Positions 28,097 through 37,657 are shown, counted from the first letter of the stretch. The stretch is DNA of 64,000 bases from Winogradskyella helgolandensis (GCF_013404085.1 NZ_JABFHO010000001.1:558001-622000), one strand, 5' to 3'. The notes: generated by a model not told the origin, from the sequence alone. Numbers and translations are program-made.

Positions 28097-28855
28097 CTAA
28101 AAAATCTTCAATAATTTGACGTCTTTTTTAGGAATCCAACCAATAGAGTTATCAGACAGTTGAATTTTGTTCCAATCTTCATAGGTCTCTAAGACTTGTA
28201 CCTTAGTCCCTTCGTGCAATCTAAAAACCTCTTCACTAGTTGGGTTTGGGTCTGTTTTTACTCTACTTTCTTGCGCAAAAACAATTGCCGGATTATCTTT
28301 TTTATTTAAGTCGTCCTTTTTAAATGCCATAAAAACCGATATACAAGCCACAAATAAGCTTATAATACTCGTTACAAATGCAATTCGTTTTTTTGAACTG
28401 GTATAAGAAAAGTGATAAGCTAAAAATATAATAACAAATAAAAGCACACCACCTACTGCAATTTTTGCCCAAGCATCGGTGTTAAAAGTATTGACTATAT
28501 TATTGAAAATTCTTGAAAAACCAACGGTCGGAACTTTTTCAATCGCATCAATCGTCATATTTTGCGCAAATGCCAAATTATTTTGTATGTCCTTATCATT
28601 AGGTGCTAATTGTAATGCTTTTTCAAAATAATAAATGCTAGGTGCAATATTATTGAGTTTATAATTAGCATTTCCTAAGTTAAAATACAACTCCGCAGAA
28701 TGTTGCTTTGCATCTAAAATAGATTCATATTTATCTATAGCTTCTGCAAATTTACCATCATTATATAAGGTATTGGCTTCACTAAAACTCTGATCGTTTT
28801 GCGCAAAACCAATAAGGTTAAAACAACATAAAAGTATAAAGGTAATAGCTCTCAT
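28097..28855 (-). CDS. batE: BatE: TPR protein with membrane anchor and SH3 domain
   Basis: Last gene of the Bat operon. The 252-residue protein has a signal peptide (MRAITFILLCCFNLIGFAQ), two or three tetratricopeptide repeats (residues 22-95, NLGNANYKLNNIAPSIYYFE), two membrane helices around 130-185, and a bacterial SH3 domain at the C-terminus (VFRLHEGTKVQVLETYEDWN, ending IGWIPKKDVKLL). It lies one base away from batD. In Bacteroides the Bat proteins contribute to aerotolerance; the molecular role remains unclear. Confidence 0.88.
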   Translation of the reverse strand: MRAITFILLCCFNLIGFAQNDQSFSEANTLYNDGKFAEAIDKYESILDAKQHSAELYFNLGNANYKLNNIAPSIYYFEKALQLAPNDKDIQNNLAFAQNMTIDAIEKVPTVGFSRIFNNIVNTFNTDAWAKIAVGGVLLFVIIFLAYHFSYTSSKKRIAFVTSIISLFVACISVFMAFKKDDLNKKDNPAIVFAQESRVKTDPNPTSEEVFRLHEGTKVQVLETYEDWNKIQLSDNSIGWIPKKDVKLLKIF

Positions 28856-28856
28856 T

Positions 28857-30629
28857 TTATCTTAGTTGCTTATCTATTAATGAAATTGTCTTCGCTGCCT
28901 TATCATAATCATTCTGCATCGTCACTTGAGTAATTGGAGTGTAACGTGCCAACTCACAATTTTCTAATATTGAAATAAAATTTGAAACCACATCAGTTTG
29001 AACTTGACGTTCTTGTAATAGACTTTCAATTTTTTCTTTATTAAAATCACTCGTTTCAATATTTAATTTTGCTTTTAAGTAATTATGAAGTGCCTTTTCT
29101 AGTGCCAAATAAAAAGCTTCTTTTTGTCCCATCGCTTTTTTAGCTTCTCCTAAATATTTTTTAGCTAAACGGTCTGCTTTTCTAATACGATTGCCTTGCA
29201 CATCTGCATCACGTTCATCCTTTTTACGTCTTACTACAATAGCTAAAGGAATGGCTAAAAACGGTAACAATAACAATGACCAAAACCCAGTAGACTTAAA
29301 AAAGGGCTCTGATTTTAAAGGCAACCAATTTGAATTTGTTTTTATAAAAGCAAATGTGTTGGTATTGGGATTAACCGATTGTTTGGTATCAGTTGTTGGA
29401 CTTTCAGCATTATCACTAGCTGCTGTAGGTCCTTCTAAAACATCAATAACAATGTCTGATGACGTAATGCGTTTGTAACTTTCTGTATCTAAATCAAAAT
29501 ATGAAAATGAAATCGTTGGCACAGGATATTTTCCTTTATATTGAGGTACAATAGTGTAAGTGTCCGAAATATCACCTTGCATTCCATTAATATTTGTACG
29601 AATATTCTCTTGATGCTCTGGTTCGTATACCTCTAATGAACTTGGTACGCTTAGCTTTGGTAATTCAAACAGTTTTAAATTTCCTTTTCCTGAAACTTCG
29701 ATTTTTGCCTGGAGTGATTCTGTAGCATTCAACTGTGTTTTAGATGTAGAAACTTTGAAATTAAAATTACCCACAGCACCTTTAAAATCGGATGGCTTAC
29801 CTTCTTCTGGAAGTGGTTTGACATTAATTATTCTACTACCTGCCGTTACTTCTTTTGGAATGTTGGTCATTAAGTGTCTTCCAAAAATATCTACTTTATC
29901 TGATGGTACTTCTGCTGTAATATCCATAACTAACGGCTCTATTTTCAGAGCTCCAGTTTTTTGGGGATAGAGCACTGTTTTTCTAAGCACAACGTAACGG
30001 TAATTTTCACCTTTAAATTTACCTTCTTGAACAGGAAGTCCTTTTATTTCAATATTCTGACTCCAAAAATCATTAAAGCGAGGAATTTCCTTTTCTCTCC
30101 AGTTGCTACTCACTCCGATTTCTTTGGAGACGTACAATTTGTAAACCACTGTTATAGCTTCATTTAAATAAGGGTTTGTATTTGAAACCTCAGCGACTAA
30201 ATGAATTTTTTCTGTGGCAACATCTGAAGCCGCTGCATTTCCGTTCGGCGCACTTACGGCTTTAGTCACAGTAACAGTAACAGGAAATGTTTTATAAATT
30301 TCGCCATCAATTTCTATAGTAGCTTGTTTAATTGTGAAATTACCTTGTTTTTTTGGTGCTAAAAAATAGCTATATGTTTTAGAGAATGTACGTTTTCCAT
30401 TTGAATATCTATTACTAACAGACGTATTTGGTCCACCAACAACATTAAAATTAGTAAAACTTGGAGGCACAAAATTGTCTCCATCCTGATTCATTTCAAA
30501 ATCGATACGTAGACGTTCATTAATTCCTAGTTTATTCTTACTGACTTTTGCTTCAAATTTAACCTGCGCTGAAGCAATACTTGTGGCAAGTATTAGGAAT
30601 ACTATGGATATGTTTCTTATTAATTTCAT
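28857..30629 (-). CDS. batD: BatD: membrane-anchored periplasmic protein
   Basis: The 590-residue protein starts with a signal peptide (IVFLILATSIASAQ), then several Ig-like beta domains (the first: VKFEAKVSKNKLGINERLRI) as in the BatD/oxygen-tolerance family. One membrane helix lies near residues 446-465 (WSLLLLPFLAIPLAIVVRRK), followed by a cytoplasmic helical domain. Gene order batC-batD-batE is conserved. The C-terminal part contains a TPR-like helical bundle (KKYLGEAKKAMGQKEAFYLA). Confidence 0.9.
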   Translation of the reverse strand: MKLIRNISIVFLILATSIASAQVKFEAKVSKNKLGINERLRIDFEMNQDGDNFVPPSFTNFNVVGGPNTSVSNRYSNGKRTFSKTYSYFLAPKKQGNFTIKQATIEIDGEIYKTFPVTVTVTKAVSAPNGNAAASDVATEKIHLVAEVSNTNPYLNEAITVVYKLYVSKEIGVSSNWREKEIPRFNDFWSQNIEIKGLPVQEGKFKGENYRYVVLRKTVLYPQKTGALKIEPLVMDITAEVPSDKVDIFGRHLMTNIPKEVTAGSRIINVKPLPEEGKPSDFKGAVGNFNFKVSTSKTQLNATESLQAKIEVSGKGNLKLFELPKLSVPSSLEVYEPEHQENIRTNINGMQGDISDTYTIVPQYKGKYPVPTISFSYFDLDTESYKRITSSDIVIDVLEGPTAASDNAESPTTDTKQSVNPNTNTFAFIKTNSNWLPLKSEPFFKSTGFWSLLLLPFLAIPLAIVVRRKKDERDADVQGNRIRKADRLAKKYLGEAKKAMGQKEAFYLALEKALHNYLKAKLNIETSDFNKEKIESLLQERQVQTDVVSNFISILENCELARYTPITQVTMQNDYDKAAKTISLIDKQLR

Positions 30630-30675
30630 TTATAATTTAGCATACTAACTACGACTGAATACTTTTAACCAATCA

Positions 30676-31530
30676 TTACCAATCCTTATCCGTCTTAACC
30701 TTTGCTCCTTTTTGTTTTTCGGCATTCATTTTTTCTTGGACCTTTTGTTCTTGATTTTGCATCGCTTCTAAAATATTCTTTATCTGCTGAGGAGACATTT
30801 GTCCAGGCTGCGGTTTAGGTTGTTGGTTATTATCCTTGTTGTCTTCCTTTCCTTTACCATCATCCTTTTTATCGTCCTTTGGTTTTCCGTCTTCATCCTT
30901 ATCCTTATCTCCGTCTTTTTTATCCTGGTCTCCTTCGTCCTTCTTATCTTGGTCGTCCTTTTGATCTTTATTGTCTTTGTTTTCGTCCTCTTTTTTTTGC
31001 TCGTCTTCTTTGTCTTGTTCTTGGTCTTTGTTTTCGTCCTTTTTATCATCTTCACCTCCACCATCATCCTTTTGTTGATCAGCACATTCTTTTGCTAAAG
31101 CAAAATTATAGCGCGATTCTTCATCAAATGGATTGTTTCTTAAAGCATTTTTATAAGCTTCTACCGCTTCTTTGCATTGCTCATTTTGCATTAAGATATT
31201 ACCAATATTATGAAATGCTCTGTGTTTTTCATCTTTAGTGGTGGCATTAATTGCGGCTTCTTGACTTCTAAATAAGGCTTCGTCAAAGCTCCCTTTTTTA
31301 TAATACGAATGTGCTAAATTATAAGCTCCTGTCGCTTTGTTTGGCGCCTCTGAAATGGCTTTTCTATATTCCATTTCGGCTTCTACATAGTTATCTTCAC
31401 TGACCAATTCATTGGCTTTATAAACCAAATTAGTGGCGTTTCTATCGGCTTTTAGTTGTTCTTTATTGAGATCTTGGGAAAACCCAAAACTTCCAACTAA
31501 AACTGTAATAAGTAGTATATAAAATTTCAT
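30676..31530 (-). CDS. batC: BatC: TPR protein with a long Lys/Asp-rich low-complexity tail
   Basis: The 284-residue protein has a signal peptide (MKFYILLITVLVGSFGFSQD), TPR repeats in residues 30-145 (AYNLAHSYYKKGSFDEALF), and then an extreme low-complexity region (about residues 155-245) made of K, D, E, Q and G (KKDENKDQEQDKEDEQKKED). It ends with a conserved MSPQQIKNILEAMQNQEQKV segment. The tail should be periplasmic and disordered. The DNA of this tract is repetitive, so it could expand or contract. batD starts 46 bases further on. Confidence 0.88.
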   Translation of the reverse strand: MKFYILLITVLVGSFGFSQDLNKEQLKADRNATNLVYKANELVSEDNYVEAEMEYRKAISEAPNKATGAYNLAHSYYKKGSFDEALFRSQEAAINATTKDEKHRAFHNIGNILMQNEQCKEAVEAYKNALRNNPFDEESRYNFALAKECADQQKDDGGGEDDKKDENKDQEQDKEDEQKKEDENKDNKDQKDDQDKKDEGDQDKKDGDKDKDEDGKPKDDKKDDGKGKEDNKDNNQQPKPQPGQMSPQQIKNILEAMQNQEQKVQEKMNAEKQKGAKVKTDKDW

Positions 31531-31684
31531 ATGTATCTCTTAATTATGAAAACGACCTCTAAATTACTAAAGCCCTAACAGACTTAGCGTTAAAAAAAAT
31601 TTAAAAATTCTAATTCGTTCGCTTCTATTTTTTCAAAAAAGTCTCATTGAACATATTCAATACATAACCTTTCAATTTATTCTT

Positions 31685-32725
31685 TTAGATATATGTTTCA
31701 TTAAATAAATTCAACTTCGTTAACCAAGCTGTTTTTCGTTCTAAAAAGAAGATATCAATAAAGAGTAATAGAATTCCGAAAGCCAAAAACCACTGAAATT
31801 GATCTTTAAAATCTGCAATTTGCTTCGACTCAAATTCTTGTTTGTCCATTTTATCTAATTCCTCTTTTATTGTATTAACAACCTCTGCCGTATTGCTTCC
31901 ATTAATGTAAATTCCATTAGCTTCTGCGGCAATTTCCTTTAAAGTAGATTCATCTAATCGTGTAATTACCGTTTCCCCTTGGTTGTCTTTTTTATAATTT
32001 AAAACAACACCATTACGTTTAATAGGAATTGGACCTCCTTTAATATCACCAACACCTATAGTTAAAATTCTTATTCCTTGCTCTGCTGCTTCTTCAGCAA
32101 TACTTATAGCTTCTCCATCATGATCTTCTCCATCTGAAATAATGATTAAAACACGATTGGCTTGGTTTTCGTTATCAAAATATGTTTTTGAAAGTTGAAT
32201 CGCTTCACTGATGGCTGTTCCTTGAGAAGACATCATATCAGTATTCATATTTTGTAAAAACATTTTTGCCGACGCATGGTCTGTTGTAATTGGTAATTGC
32301 GGAAATGCTTTACCTGCATAAGCGATAATCCCAACACGATCACTCACTAAACTGTTTACAATTTGCGTCACTAACTGTTTTGATTTATCTAAACGATTAG
32401 GCGCAATATCTTCAGCCAACATACTTTTTGACACATCTACTGCAAAAACCACATCTACTCCTTCACTCCGAATCGTTTCTAACTTGGTTCCAATCTTGGG
32501 GTTTACTAATGCCAATGACAAACAAGCAAAAGCACAGCAAAGCACAAAAACTTTTAAAACACTTTTAAATAACGATTGATTAGGGCTCAAACGCTTTAAC
32601 AAGGCAGAATCTGCAAATTTTTTCTGTACAGAACGCCTCCAAATCTGAAGCGCTATAAACAGTAAAATGATTACTGGAATTACCAATAACGTCCAAAACC
32701 ATATGTTTTCATCTAATCTAAACAA
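31685..32725 (-). CDS. batB: BatB: von Willebrand A-domain membrane protein
   Basis: The 346-residue protein has two N-terminal membrane helices (residues 10-30 and 55-78), a vWA domain (residues 90-290) with the MIDAS sequence FAVDVSKSMLAEDI, and a C-terminal membrane helix near 310-330. The MIDAS (DxSxS) is intact. It overlaps batA by 8 bases, so translation is coupled. The gap to batC is 154 bases without a clear terminator. Confidence 0.92.
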   Translation of the reverse strand: MFRLDENIWFWTLLVIPVIILLFIALQIWRRSVQKKFADSALLKRLSPNQSLFKSVLKVFVLCCAFACLSLALVNPKIGTKLETIRSEGVDVVFAVDVSKSMLAEDIAPNRLDKSKQLVTQIVNSLVSDRVGIIAYAGKAFPQLPITTDHASAKMFLQNMNTDMMSSQGTAISEAIQLSKTYFDNENQANRVLIIISDGEDHDGEAISIAEEAAEQGIRILTIGVGDIKGGPIPIKRNGVVLNYKKDNQGETVITRLDESTLKEIAAEANGIYINGSNTAEVVNTIKEELDKMDKQEFESKQIADFKDQFQWFLAFGILLLFIDIFFLERKTAWLTKLNLFNETYI

Positions 32726-33722
32726 AGCTTCTAAATTTTGTGTATTTCAATATTAATTCTATTAATAATAACAATCCTGCCAATAGTACTAATGGTCTAT
32801 ATTTTTCGTCGTAATTGTAATATTTTGTTTCTTCAACTTCCGTTTTTTCGAGCTTGTTGATTTCGTCATAAATTTCGGCTAACTTATCATTATTTGTGGC
32901 TCTAAAATACTTTCCACCAGTTTCTAACGCAATTTCTTTTAATAAGGCCTCATCAATTTCTACTTGCATACGACCATATCTGAAGGTTCCATTAGAATTA
33001 AAGCCAATTGGAGATAATGCCATTCCGTTTGTACCTAAACCAATAGCATAAACCTTAATACCATACTCTACAGCCAATTCACTCGCAATTTTCGGATCTA
33101 TAAACCCTGAGTTATTGACACCATCCGTAAGTAAAATAATAACTTTACTTTTAGCTCTACTATCTTTTAAGCGGTTGACAGACGTTGCTAAACCCATACC
33201 AATTGCCGTTCCTCCTTCAATGATGGAATTGTAATTAATATCTCTTAGAGACCTTTTCACAATTGATTTATCACTTGTAATTGGTGTCTTCGTATAAGCT
33301 TCACCAGCATATTCTACTAAACCAATTCGGTCATTAGGACGACCATCAATAAAATCGGCAGCCACTTCTTTTAAAGCATCTAATCGATTAGGACGTAAAT
33401 CTTTTGCTAACATACTTGCCGAAACATCAATTGCCATTACAATGTCTATTCCGCTAGTAGTTTTGGTTTTTGTAGATACATCAACTGTTCTTGGTCTTGC
33501 TATGGCTACAATTAAGAGCGCTAAAGCAATTAAGCGTAAGACAAAAAGTAGATGTCTAAAATTGATCCAAAAAGAAGACGCCCCTTTGAATCCTTTAATG
33601 CTTGACATTTTTAACTCTGCGGTTTGTTTACTATGTTTAAGAACATACCAAACTATAGCTATTGGTAAAAGCAACAGCAACCAGAAAAATTCTTTATTTA
33701 AAAATTGTATATTCTCTAACAT
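32718..33722 (-). CDS. batA: BatA: von Willebrand A-domain membrane protein
   Basis: The 334-residue protein has the same plan as BatB: membrane helices near residues 10-27 and 55-77, a vWA domain with MAIDVSASMLAKDL (MIDAS) and ILLTDGVNNSGFID, and a C-terminal membrane helix (LVLLAGLLLLIELILK). BatA and BatB probably pair, both being MoxR-associated vWA proteins. Its ATG shares one base with the stop of the upstream gene (TAATG). Confidence 0.93.
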   Translation of the reverse strand: MLENIQFLNKEFFWLLLLLPIAIVWYVLKHSKQTAELKMSSIKGFKGASSFWINFRHLLFVLRLIALALLIVAIARPRTVDVSTKTKTTSGIDIVMAIDVSASMLAKDLRPNRLDALKEVAADFIDGRPNDRIGLVEYAGEAYTKTPITSDKSIVKRSLRDINYNSIIEGGTAIGMGLATSVNRLKDSRAKSKVIILLTDGVNNSGFIDPKIASELAVEYGIKVYAIGLGTNGMALSPIGFNSNGTFRYGRMQVEIDEALLKEIALETGGKYFRATNNDKLAEIYDEINKLEKTEVEETKYYNYDEKYRPLVLLAGLLLLIELILKYTKFRSFV

Positions 33723-35446
33723 TATTCTTTCTCTTCTTCAGTATCTTCAGATTTAAGCTCTATAGAGTTTGTAATCCGTTCAATCATTTCATCTGCATAA
33801 TCATCGTCTTTAGACCATGTTATTACAATTTGTTGCAATACATTTTCATTAGAAAAACATAATAACAGATACTCTGCATTTATTACATCATCTGTTCCAG
33901 GTGCTTTAAGGTTTAAGGTACCAAATGTTTTTAGGCCTTCGGCATTATTAGGCGTAATAAACTTATCCGTTTTAACCGTAATATCTGTAGCTCCTTTTGC
34001 TTCAAAACCTTTAATGGATTCTTCAGACACCTTTAACAAATCGAATGTTGGTTTATCTGTACTTTCAGCTTGTGGTGCTTGTTTTGGCACTTTAAGCGTT
34101 GTTGTATTTATAACGACACTAAAGACATCTAACATGGTGCCATATGCAAAAGTCGTCATGTTGAGTTGCTCCTTAGCCTCTTCAGGAATTGGAGATTCTA
34201 CACGTTTTAAAACTCTAGGGGTCTCAATCCAAACTGGCGGAAAGCCATAAGCACTTTTAACCCAATCGCCTTCTAACAATTCTTTACTTTCATGTCCAAT
34301 AATAGTATCTTTTACATAACCAAAGCCATATTTTACACCAAAGCCTACAAAAGTTGCAATGATTAGAAATAACGAAATACCAATGGTAATCCAAATTTTT
34401 ACACGCTTCTTTTTGCGCTCTTGTGCTTCTTTATATTTTTGATCTAATAATTTTTCTTCTTCGGAAGGTTCTGGCAAGCTTACTTTAACGTTATCAATAG
34501 CTTTGTCTATAGTAGATTTATCCATTTCTGCAAGTGCAGTATCTGGTGCAGACTTAGCAAACTTAACTAAATCGGCACGTTGCAATATGGATTCGATATG
34601 TAAGATGGTTTCTTTTGAAAGGGGAACTTGATTCCCTTCTTTCAACAACTTTAATCGAGCAACAAGTTCTGATGTTGTACTTTCTAATGCACGATCATAC
34701 ACCTTTTCATCTAAATATTTTCTAATGATAAAGGTAAGTTCCGAATAATATTCCTTGACTTCAGAACGCATTAAAAGCTGACTTTCATCGAGTTTCTGTA
34801 ATGCTAATTTTGCACGATCATAAGGTGGTAACAATGCTATTTCTTCTTCCTCAGTTAACGGCTTTGTTCTCCAAATAAACCAATACAGTAAAAATGCAAC
34901 TAGCGCAATAACTAACAATGCAATTAAAACCCATTTCCACCAATCACTTCCACTTTCTTCGACTTCGATAATAGGTTTAATATCATAGAGTTTCTGTTTG
35001 GTTGTATCAACTTCTATGGTGTTTACTTCAACTTTTAAAGAATCTGTAAAAAAGGGTTGATCACCAATTATAATTTTTTGTCTCGGAATTGTATAAGCAC
35101 CAGAATCGAATTGTGTTAGCTTATAAATTCTTGATAATAGAAACTTCGCTTCACGTTTTGTAGTGTCTATTTTTAACGCTTCAACATTTTCTAAAGGCAT
35201 AAAAGTTTGGCCTTCTGGAAATACAACTAAAGCCAATGAATCTGCTTCTACATTAATTTTATAGTTGATTTGCTCACCAATTCTAATCTTAGTCGTGTCT
35301 ATTTCCGTTGAAACTTGAGCTGAAGAGAAAAAAGAACCAAGAAAAAAGATCATCGAAAACAAACCGAAGACGGAAGACCGAAGACGGAAGACTGATGCGT
35401 CCTTATTTTTAGTTAATATGCTACTTATATATTTTAAACTTTTCAC
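33722..35446 (-). CDS. BatD-like periplasmic/membrane protein of the Bat operon
   Basis: A 574-residue protein between the DUF58 gene and batA. It has a beta-rich N-terminal domain (TEIDTTKIRIGEQINYKI, BatD-like), a membrane helix near 172-193 (WVLIALLVIALVAFLLYWFI), a cytoplasmic helical domain (residues 200-340), a second membrane helix near 350-372, and a further C-terminal domain. The N-terminus is odd: residues 18-28 are encoded by a perfect 14-base tandem repeat, and an alternative start (MIFFLGSFFSSAQ, ATG at 35353) also gives a signal peptide. So the first 31 residues may not be translated, or come from a repeat insertion. Function unknown. Confidence 0.7.
   Translation of the reverse strand: MKSLKYISSILTKNKDASVFRLRSSVFGLFSMIFFLGSFFSSAQVSTEIDTTKIRIGEQINYKINVEADSLALVVFPEGQTFMPLENVEALKIDTTKREAKFLLSRIYKLTQFDSGAYTIPRQKIIIGDQPFFTDSLKVEVNTIEVDTTKQKLYDIKPIIEVEESGSDWWKWVLIALLVIALVAFLLYWFIWRTKPLTEEEEIALLPPYDRAKLALQKLDESQLLMRSEVKEYYSELTFIIRKYLDEKVYDRALESTTSELVARLKLLKEGNQVPLSKETILHIESILQRADLVKFAKSAPDTALAEMDKSTIDKAIDNVKVSLPEPSEEEKLLDQKYKEAQERKKKRVKIWITIGISLFLIIATFVGFGVKYGFGYVKDTIIGHESKELLEGDWVKSAYGFPPVWIETPRVLKRVESPIPEEAKEQLNMTTFAYGTMLDVFSVVINTTTLKVPKQAPQAESTDKPTFDLLKVSEESIKGFEAKGATDITVKTDKFITPNNAEGLKTFGTLNLKAPGTDDVINAEYLLLCFSNENVLQQIVITWSKDDDYADEMIERITNSIELKSEDTEEEKE
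35364..35393. repeat. Tandem 14-base repeat inside the 5' end of a Bat operon gene
   Basis: CCGAAGACGGAAGA occurs twice head to tail (35364-35377 and 35378-35391) and continues CT. It encodes the residues SVFRLRSSVFGL. This type of word is a dispersed intergenic repeat in flavobacteria; here it lies within a signal-peptide-coding stretch. Confidence 0.75.
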
Positions 35447-35494
35447 TTTACGTTTCTTGCTTTATACTTTTTACTTTTCACTTCCTAGTAATTA

Positions 35495-36358
35495 TCATCT
35501 GTGTTTAAAATAGCCTAAGAGTTTTTTCACATAGCTCTCATCAACACGGCAATCAATAACTCCAGCGCCAGATTTCGCAAAACTGTCTTTAAAGTAACTC
35601 ACTTTTTCGTTATAAAATTTACTGTAATTCTGTCTTACTTTTTTAGAAGCCGTATTTACAAGCATCATTTCACCTGTTTCTACATCTTCCATTTGCACCA
35701 TTCCTATATTTGGAATTTCTTCTTCGTGCTTATCGTATACTCTAATTCCGGTAATATCGTGCCTGCCAGATGCAATTTTAAGATTCTGCTTGTAATCATC
35801 TCCAACAAAATCGGACAAGACAAAAACAATTGCCTTTTTCTTCATAACGTTAGATAAAAACTTAAGCCCTTCTGCTATGTTGGTGTTTTTACTTTTAGAC
35901 TCGTGCTCTAACAATTCGCGAATTATTCTTAACACATGAGAACGTCCTTTTTTAGGCGGAATGTAAAGTTCTATTTGATCCGAGAATAAAATTAGCCCAA
36001 TTTTATCATTGTTTTGAGTTGCTGAAAACGCTAATGTTGCTGCGATTTCAGTAACTATTTCATCTTTAAACTGATTTTTTGTTCCAAACAACTCACTTCC
36101 CGAAACATCTGCCATAAGCATCATGGTAAGCTCACGTTCTTCTTCAAAAACTTTAATGTGCGGCTGGTTGGTTCTTGCCGTAACATTCCAATCTATATTT
36201 CTAACATCATCACCAAATTGGTATTGGCGTACTTCAGAAAACGTCATACCACGACCTTTAAAGGTTGAGTGATATTCTCCTCCAAATATATGATCAGACA
36301 AACGACGTGTCTTAATCTCAATTTTTCGTACTTTTTTTAGAAGTTCTTTAGTATCCAT
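35495..36358 (-). CDS. DUF58 protein of the MoxR/Bat operon
   Basis: A 287-residue soluble protein of the DUF58 family: GRGMTFSEVRQYQFGDDVRN followed by IDWNVTARTNQPHIKVFEEE is the signature. The C-terminal part has a vWA-like fold (VSGSELFGTKNQ, LSDFVGDDYK) with a degenerate metal site. These proteins go with MoxR ATPases, which may remodel or assemble vWA-domain complexes. It lies 99 bases after moxR and 48 bases before the BatD-like gene, with short CAGT-rich repeats in the first of these gaps. Confidence 0.9.
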   Translation of the reverse strand: MDTKELLKKVRKIEIKTRRLSDHIFGGEYHSTFKGRGMTFSEVRQYQFGDDVRNIDWNVTARTNQPHIKVFEEERELTMMLMADVSGSELFGTKNQFKDEIVTEIAATLAFSATQNNDKIGLILFSDQIELYIPPKKGRSHVLRIIRELLEHESKSKNTNIAEGLKFLSNVMKKKAIVFVLSDFVGDDYKQNLKIASGRHDITGIRVYDKHEEEIPNIGMVQMEDVETGEMMLVNTASKKVRQNYSKFYNEKVSYFKDSFAKSGAGVIDCRVDESYVKKLLGYFKHR

Positions 36359-36363
36359 TTTTT

Positions 36364-36440
36364 CAGTTTGCAGTGAGCAGTCTTCAGTTAGCAGTTACGT
36401 ATAAATCAGAATTAGAGTTAGCCACTGCCAACTGAATACT
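36364..36440. repeat. CAGT-rich intergenic repeat between moxR and the DUF58 gene
   Basis: The gap is built of variants of CAGT words (TTTCAGTTTGCAGTGAGCAG, CTTCAGTTAGCAGT, then ACTGCCAACTGAATACTG in inverted sense). It looks like a decayed simple-sequence palindrome family. Its two halves can pair weakly, so it could attenuate or process the moxR transcript. Confidence 0.5.
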
Positions 36441-36457
36441 GATTTATTGACCACCAT

Positions 36458-37459
36458 TTATGGTACTTCGATTTCGTTTACAATCTTATTGATAATATCC
36501 TCCGAAGTGATGTTTTCTGCCTCAGCTTCATAAGTTATTCCAATTCTGTGGCGTAAAACGTCATGAACAATAGCACGTACATCTTCTGGAATCACATAAC
36601 CTCTTCGTTTAATAAACGCATAACATTTAGCAGCGGTTGCTAAGTTTATACTTCCACGAGGTGAGGCTCCAAAAGAAATTAAAGGTTTTAAATCTCCTAG
36701 TTTATATTTTTCAGGATAACGTGTTGCAAAAATAATATCTAGGATATATTTTTCAATTTTCTCATCCATATAAACCTCTCTAACGGCATTTTGTGCGCTT
36801 AGAATCTGAGCAATAGACACCACAGGATTTACTTTTTCATAAGTCCCTCTTAAGTTGGCTCTTACAATTTGCTGTTCGTCATCTATGGTTGGATAATCTA
36901 TAACTGTTTTCAACATAAAACGATCCACTTGTGCTTCTGGCAAAGGATAAGTTCCTTCTTGCTCAACTGGGTTCATCGTTGCCATTACTAAGAATGGCTT
37001 GTCTAGAATAAACGTTTCATCACCAATAGTGACTTGTTTTTCTTGCATTGCTTCAAGTAAAGCAGATTGCACTTTTGCTGGTGCTCTGTTTATCTCATCT
37101 GCTAAAACAAAATTGGCGAAGATTGGTCCTTTTTTAATAGTGAAGTCATTCTCCTTCATATTAAAAATCAATGTACCAACCACATCAGCAGGTAATAAAT
37201 CTGGTGTAAACTGAATTCTACTAAAACTAGCATCAATTGCTTTTGAAAGCGTGTTAATAGCTAATGTTTTTGCCAAACCAGGTACACCTTCTAATAAAAT
37301 ATGACCTTGACCTAATAAACCGATGAGTAATCGCTCTACCATATGCTTTTGCCCAACTATAACCTTGTTCATTTCAAAGGTTAGTAAATCTACAAATGCA
37401 CTTTCTCTTTCTATCTTTTCGTTAATTGATTTAATATCAACTGTACTCGTTTCTTCCAT
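36458..37459 (-). CDS. MoxR-family AAA+ ATPase
   Basis: First gene of the Bat operon. The 333-residue protein has Walker A GVPGLAKT (about residues 58-65), Walker B and following loop LADEINRAPAKVQSALLEAM, and the family stretch EQEGTYPLPEAQVDRFMLK. It closes with the lid-domain FGASPRGSINLATAAKCYA. MoxR ATPases are thought to act as chaperones on vWA proteins, which here are BatA and BatB. A perfect -7 box lies about 20 bases upstream. Confidence 0.93.
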   Translation of the reverse strand: MEETSTVDIKSINEKIERESAFVDLLTFEMNKVIVGQKHMVERLLIGLLGQGHILLEGVPGLAKTLAINTLSKAIDASFSRIQFTPDLLPADVVGTLIFNMKENDFTIKKGPIFANFVLADEINRAPAKVQSALLEAMQEKQVTIGDETFILDKPFLVMATMNPVEQEGTYPLPEAQVDRFMLKTVIDYPTIDDEQQIVRANLRGTYEKVNPVVSIAQILSAQNAVREVYMDEKIEKYILDIIFATRYPEKYKLGDLKPLISFGASPRGSINLATAAKCYAFIKRRGYVIPEDVRAIVHDVLRHRIGITYEAEAENITSEDIINKIVNEIEVP

Positions 37460-37477
37460 TATTTAAGGGTTTAAGAA

Positions 37478-37485
37478 CAAAACTA
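37478..37485 (-). promoter_or_regulatory. Bat operon -7 box
   Basis: On the minus strand TAGTTTTG (37485-37478) is an exact TAnnTTTG, with the moxR ATG 18 bases further on. No convincing -33 box was found at the usual distance. Confidence 0.55.
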
Positions 37486-37603
37486 TGTTTTACACCAATT
37501 TCATTTTAAAATAATTTTTAATAAGAAATGGCTTCGTGTTTTTTAGAGCATGCAAAGTGTTAAAATTTTTTCTTAGTTGCTGTTAACAATTGGTTAAAAA
37601 AAA

Positions 37604-37657
37604 AGCAATACCGAAGTATTGCTCATTTAAAGTTCAGAACTCGCCTAAACGAGTTCT
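37604..37657 (-). terminator. Tandem hairpins after the DUF4382-like lipoprotein gene
   Basis: AGAACTCG (37636-37643) pairs with CGAGTTCT (37650-37657). AGCAATAC-CGAA-GTATTGCT (37604-37623) follows and has a T run on the minus strand. The second hairpin is the likely terminator. Confidence 0.8.

Noticed and set aside
30780..31238. Long open frames on both strands over the batC tail
   Set aside because: They are shadows of the low-complexity Lys/Asp codons and have no plausible composition.
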